Part shown: positions 59,701-64,000 of the stretch, in pieces
Layout of the letters: each line of letters starts with the position of its first letter
How positions within the stretch are numbered: the stretch's first letter is position 1
DNA from: Xiphophorus maculatus
Taxonomy: Eukaryota > Chordata > Actinopteri > Cyprinodontiformes > Poeciliidae
Length of the DNA: 64,000 nt
Direction: 5' to 3'
Assembly: GCF_002775205.1 (NCBI RefSeq)
Contig: NC_036457.1
Coordinates: 1-64,000 of the forward strand
The notes under the pieces: generated by a model
What the model saw: the letters and a program-made list of their open reading frames with translations, nothing else
Told to the model about the DNA's origin: nothing
Databases searched by the model: none
Program-made: the position numbers and the translations under genes

Positions 59701-61739
59701 ATTCACCCAAAATCTGTTTTCTTTCCCAATCATTCTGAGCGGATCACCCAATAACTCTGAATGCTGACTGTTATTTAGGAGCTGCAATCCGGTTATTGTA
59801 CAATTGTGTTTATCGACGTCATAGGCAGCTGCTTGCACTTTTTCTCCTCTTCGTATTGATGAATGCAGCTAATAGGTTTTACATTTTAACTGCAAGCAAA
59901 CAACTCCTGACTCTTCTCGTCTCCCAGCAACCTACATGCGTAATTTGGAAGTGTGTGTTCTTCTCCCCGGATAATGCCTTGTACACACGTAGACAGGTCT
60001 TCGTAAAAACAAATCTCTCTGCCACGTACAAACAGGATCCTTTTCAGAAAGGGTTTTCATCCACATGAATCCACACAAATATGTGACTCAGCGTTACTTT
60101 AAATATGCCAAACCTATAGGGGGCAGTGTAGGGCAAAGCTAAAACCTACCTCAGCCAATCGGATTGCTTCAAAACAATTTCTTGTTAGGAATTAGACATA
60201 GCTCCAGGTGGTTTGTGTGGACAGATAGATACTCTTAACTAGCGTATTAGAATATAAAGTTAATAAAACACAACACAATGTTGCTTGGGAGTCACGTCAA
60301 AGCAAGTATGTAGATATATTGGCACATTATTTGGTGCAGACTGTAATGGCCATAACCCTAAATCTCATGCAATCATAAATATGGAGTTTTCTCAAATCTC
60401 CACCTTGGTCTGTGTTTTTATAAACTGTTTTTAGTGATATTAAACTGAGTTTTGTTTGGATGAAAGGCCAAAACAATAATTTATTTGTTTTTCCAGATAT
60501 CTGGCTACTTGGGGACAAGGCCTTTGATGGGAATGTAGCCTAAGTGGTTTTAGTTTTAGTTGGTCCACTCTCACGTTGTAAGTCCACAGATGAGCGTTTC
60601 TGATTTGTGGACTACCAACTCATTGGTCGAATGGAGAATTCAAAATGCCTTTGCATATTTATTTTTTCAGATTCTAGTCGGTTCAGCCTTACTAACAGAT
60701 ATTGCAGTGCTTCTCCACCCTGAAGTCTTACTTCTTTCACAATAACTATTATACTTTTGATTAGATTCTAACACCATTTAATGATTTATTTTCTTCCCAA
60801 ACTGTACAAATATATGGATTTATGTTTAAAGCCGTACATTGTCGCTGAGCTTCCATCAGGATATTATTTTTGCATTAATGTTCTTAATTGATGACTTGTT
60901 TGTTCATATTCTCTAAAAAAGGATTTTAAAAATAACTTTAAAATAAAAACTCTTAAGCCAGATCACCTAATAAGTCAAACTTTGATACATGTTGTAGAAA
61001 CTTCACAATCAAAAACCACATGACCTGTTCTAAGATGTCACAATTGTAAGGCAGCTGTGAATTTTACTTCACTTTACATTATAACCAGCAACCATATTTA
61101 TTTCACCTAAAATTTACTTGTTTTAAAAATTATGCAGCGTTTTAAAGTAAATAAAGCCATAAACCATTAGAAGAAAAATATTTTAATAGTATTCACTTCA
61201 AAGTTCAAGTTTACTTCTGGTTTAACGTTGAGAAACTAATAATATAAACGCTATTTAAACTTGAAGGCCAGTCTGAAACTAAATGTGCCTATCAAATGCG
61301 GACAAAGTTGACATCATTTTTTTATGGATGTGTTTTTAATGTTGTGAGGGCTAAACACCAGATAGTCAGTAGAAAAAGATGGTTCAAAATAAGTTTTAAA
61401 CATTAATAGAAAGTCTCATGAGCACAATTCAAAGAAATGTGCATTTGCTTACATTTTGTGAACTTTCTTTTCTGAATAGAACAGCCAAAAGACGAGTTTG
61501 TGCTTCTTTAAAAAAACGTATATGTTCATATTATAAATAGATATACAGCAAGTAATGACCAGAACTCAAGTTGACTTAAAGCTGCATTCGGATTTACTGA
61601 CGGCTTAAAAAATAATCCAATCATCAAAGGACAAAGCATCTGCAAAGTGTGAAGGTTATGTAACTGAGAGTCAATTGTTGGCAAGAATGAAATTACAAAA
61701 AGGCGTTTGAGCATTATGGTGGCACTTCAGGTTCACCAG
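56786..61739. other. Non-coding stretch, no gene recognised
   Basis: AT-rich; I see no splice-supported coding segment, RNA gene or clear transposon over these 5 kb. Confidence 0.45.
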
Positions 61740-61879
61740 GTTGAGCCTGATTCACGAAGAAGGCAGTTATGCATCTGAGCGAAATGTCTGGCTATAATTC
61801 AGGATTATAGTTTTGCAGAACCAGTGGAAACGAAAGCTATTTCAAAAAATGTCAAGTTGTAAAAATTATAAATACAAAA

Positions 61880-62990
61880 AAAGTGTAAAGCATATTTTTC
61901 CTTTCAATTTAATGAAAACCAATGCAATGTCAGTTTGTGAAATATTCACAAAACTGGTCTAACTGAAAACTTTTCTGGGGTTTTTGCACTTCCGTCTTTG
62001 CTGGAAGAGTTTATCAGATGTCAACTAACTATCTAAAATTAATGAGTGTTTGGAAATGTTTACAGTTTTTTGTGCAGCATAATGGATCTAAGCAGCAGTC
62101 TGGTGAAAATTAGCCCGTTGTTCTACGCTTTGCTTCGCTTGGAAACGAGTGTAACGGTGTAGAAAAGAAATGGGAAAGGATAGGACTGAGATTGTTTTAG
62201 GCAAAACGAATATGGATGAATTTGCACAGAAATGTAACAATAAAACACTATATAACATATTTAGGGAATTTATCAATATAAAACTGCGATATTGGGGTTA
62301 AAAGTGTAAAACTAAATTACAGTTTTTGTCAAAAGTTCACAAAATCAGTCCAACTGACAACTTTTGGGGGGTATTTATTTATTTATATATATATTTACTA
62401 TTTTCCCTGCTGGTACATTTTGTAAACTAATCATGTAAAATTTGGAAATGGTCGTAAATGTTCACCGTTTTTAGTACAGCATAATATAAGTCTGGTAAAA
62501 AGAAAAAAAGTTACACTTTGGTTCGTGAAGGAAGACTGGAAGAGCAAAGGAAAGCAATGGCCAGATTACAACTAACATGATTATAGGCAAAGTAACACAA
62601 AACTAAACAAATTTACACGAAAATGTCAAACTTTGCAATGAAATATAAAGATAGATCTTTAAATAACCAACGTAGGCAGTGTATCAGTAAAAAAAAACAG
62701 TTGATTTGGGGGTTAGTTAGACTTTAAGTAAATCGCTAAACATAATAAATATAAAAAATTGTAAACCATTTGCTGATTTTCAAAGAAAATTTTGTCAGCT
62801 GTCAAAATCACAAAATTGGTCTAGAATGGGCAACTTTTGAGGGGTAATTTTTATTTTTTTCTTTGCTGGTTTGGTTTACCAGATGTAAACTTAATCACAT
62901 AAATTTGGGAATGCTTGTAAATTTTCCCAGTTTTTTGTGCAGCATAAAGAACATAGTTGACTCATTTGGCAAGAAAACAAAATTTACTTC
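61880..62990. repeat. Diverged tandem triplication, unit about 0.39-0.47 kb
   Basis: Three blocks share the same ordered landmarks: CACAAAACTGGTCTAACTGA at about 61948, CACAAAATCAGTCCAACTGA at 62339 and CACAAAATTGGTCTAGAATG at 62809. Each is followed by CAACTTTT...GGGG, a TTTG(C)TGGT or TTTGCTGGAAG motif, TTTGGAAATG or TTTGGGAATG, and GTGCAGCATAA (or GTACAGCATAA). Spacings of about 392 and 470 bp indicate old tandem duplication. Confidence 0.75.
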
Positions 62991-63424
62991 CTAAGACATC
63001 TATCACCTTCAAACGCCTAAGTTTCCTACTTAATGACGGCATTAAATGCACTTTGGACTGCTTAGAGTGAGGCAAGCCATATTTACACTACTGAAATATA
63101 CAGTATTTAATACTAAATAAATCATGTATGAGCTGGATTTTAGCCACTTTCCCTGCGTTTCTACCTCCATCTCTCAGGCCCACAACAAAAGTTTGTCTTT
63201 TTTGTTTTTTAAGGCATTCTTTTGCATCTTAATGCTCCACCACACGTCGACACTCAATGGTTCTCAGTGGTCACAAAATAAAATCATCAATACAAGAATT
63301 TTATAAATGCTCAGTTTGCTTCTTTTATCTGTGATGCGTTTTAGTTTACTTTTGTTAAGGATTTGTGCATTTTCTTCACAACTTCTTACTGTGTTTCTGA
63401 TGTTTTGAGGTGGAAAAATGTTAA
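62991..63424. other. Non-coding stretch
   Basis: No gene or repeat recognised. Confidence 0.5.
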
Positions 63425-63741
63425 AGGTGCTATGTGTAGTATCCTCTAAGAGAACATGTGTTGGTCTTAAATAAAACCACTGTTCAGGCCTGAACAGTGA
63501 TTAATTACCTCTGGTCATTAGACAAAACAATGGTTCTGGCTTTGCTGAGGAATCCTGAAAAATGCACTTTGATTGTTGGACAAAGTGTGCAAAGTTGGTC
63601 ACGTTTGCCTCTTTTCTTGCTGTCTGGAAGCCACATTTCCAGAAAACGACTCTAAAGTGGCTCATTGTGACTTTATGTTGTAGCACTTGTTAATCTGTTT
63701 GGTAAAATAATGTCCAGCGACAAATCCTACACACAATACCT
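63425..63741. mobile_element. TTAA-flanked MITE, 317 bp (piggyBac- or Kolobok-like)
   Basis: The ends AGGTGCTATGTGTAGTAT and ATCCTACACACAATACCT are inverted copies, flanked by TTAA at 63421-63424 and 63742-63745. TTAA duplication is shared by piggyBac and Kolobok. No coding capacity. Confidence 0.85.
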
Positions 63742-63745
63742 TTAA

Positions 63746-64000
63746 ATGAAAGACCCGTTTGGATTTTTTTCTTATTGTAAACATGAGTCAAATGTAATTT
63801 TTTTTTTCTCATTTTTCTGGTGTCTCACTGAATTTTTGTTTTTTAAAAAAAATTTCATTAAAAAAGCTATAAATACAAAACATTGCTGATTTATTAATTT
63901 CTGTAATTTTATGCTTTGTTGAAAGTGTATACACATTGTGGGCGGTGTTTCTGGTAATGCTTAGGTTTTGTTAATTTATTACCTAAATGTTGAAATATTT
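63746..64000. other. Non-coding end of window
   Basis: AT-rich with T and A runs; nothing recognised. Confidence 0.5.

Overview
The window is vertebrate nuclear DNA and almost certainly teleost fish: AT-rich, intron-bearing, and dense in DNA transposons of fish type (Tc1/mariner, hAT and piggyBac-like miniature elements), with non-LTR retrotransposon fragments, solo LTRs and a tRNA-derived SINE. There are no operons, CRISPR arrays or prokaryotic signals.

One clear host gene is present: NUDT14 (UDP-sugar Nudix diphosphatase), + strand, five coding exons between 35010 and 54949. Splice sites and reading phase join cleanly into a 242-residue protein. Introns 1, 2 and 4 are long and full of repeats.

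1-15 kb is a transposon graveyard. Two solo copies of one long LTR family (1183-3699, minus; 10289-12585, plus) lie in opposite orientation and mimic a giant inverted-repeat transposon, but each has its own 4-bp target duplication. Between them are a (TA)n tract hit several times (LTR, Tc1-type MITE, LINE 3' end), a 738-bp solo LTR with a perfect 5-bp duplication, a decayed gene with SAM-like and HECT E3-ligase domains (6268-8370) and a 1.36-kb long-TIR element with TA duplications. At 13.5-14.9 kb a minus-strand, two-exon integrase-core (DDE) gene carries one nonsense codon and sits beside a perfect 106-bp palindrome.

18-24.5 kb holds a 5'-truncated I-type LINE fragment (RNase H end) split by a 5.4-kb unclassified, GC-richer insertion. 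That insertion is two head-to-tail units with identical ends: a 4.98-kb unit with about 29 copies of a 36/37-bp minisatellite, and a 0.44-kb internally deleted unit.

24.5-35 kb is non-coding, with MITEs and a fusion-type interstitial telomeric repeat at 26.09 kb. Intron 1 of NUDT14 contains a hAT element (42762-45339) into which a nearly intact Tc1 transposon (42955-44558) inserted; the Tc1 itself carries a second fusion-type telomere-like patch. 55-64 kb has no recognisable gene but holds a second copy of the long-TIR element, a diverged tandem triplication (61.9-63.0 kb) and a TTAA-flanked MITE.

All coordinates and motifs were read by eye. Family names rest on remembered signatures, not on searches.
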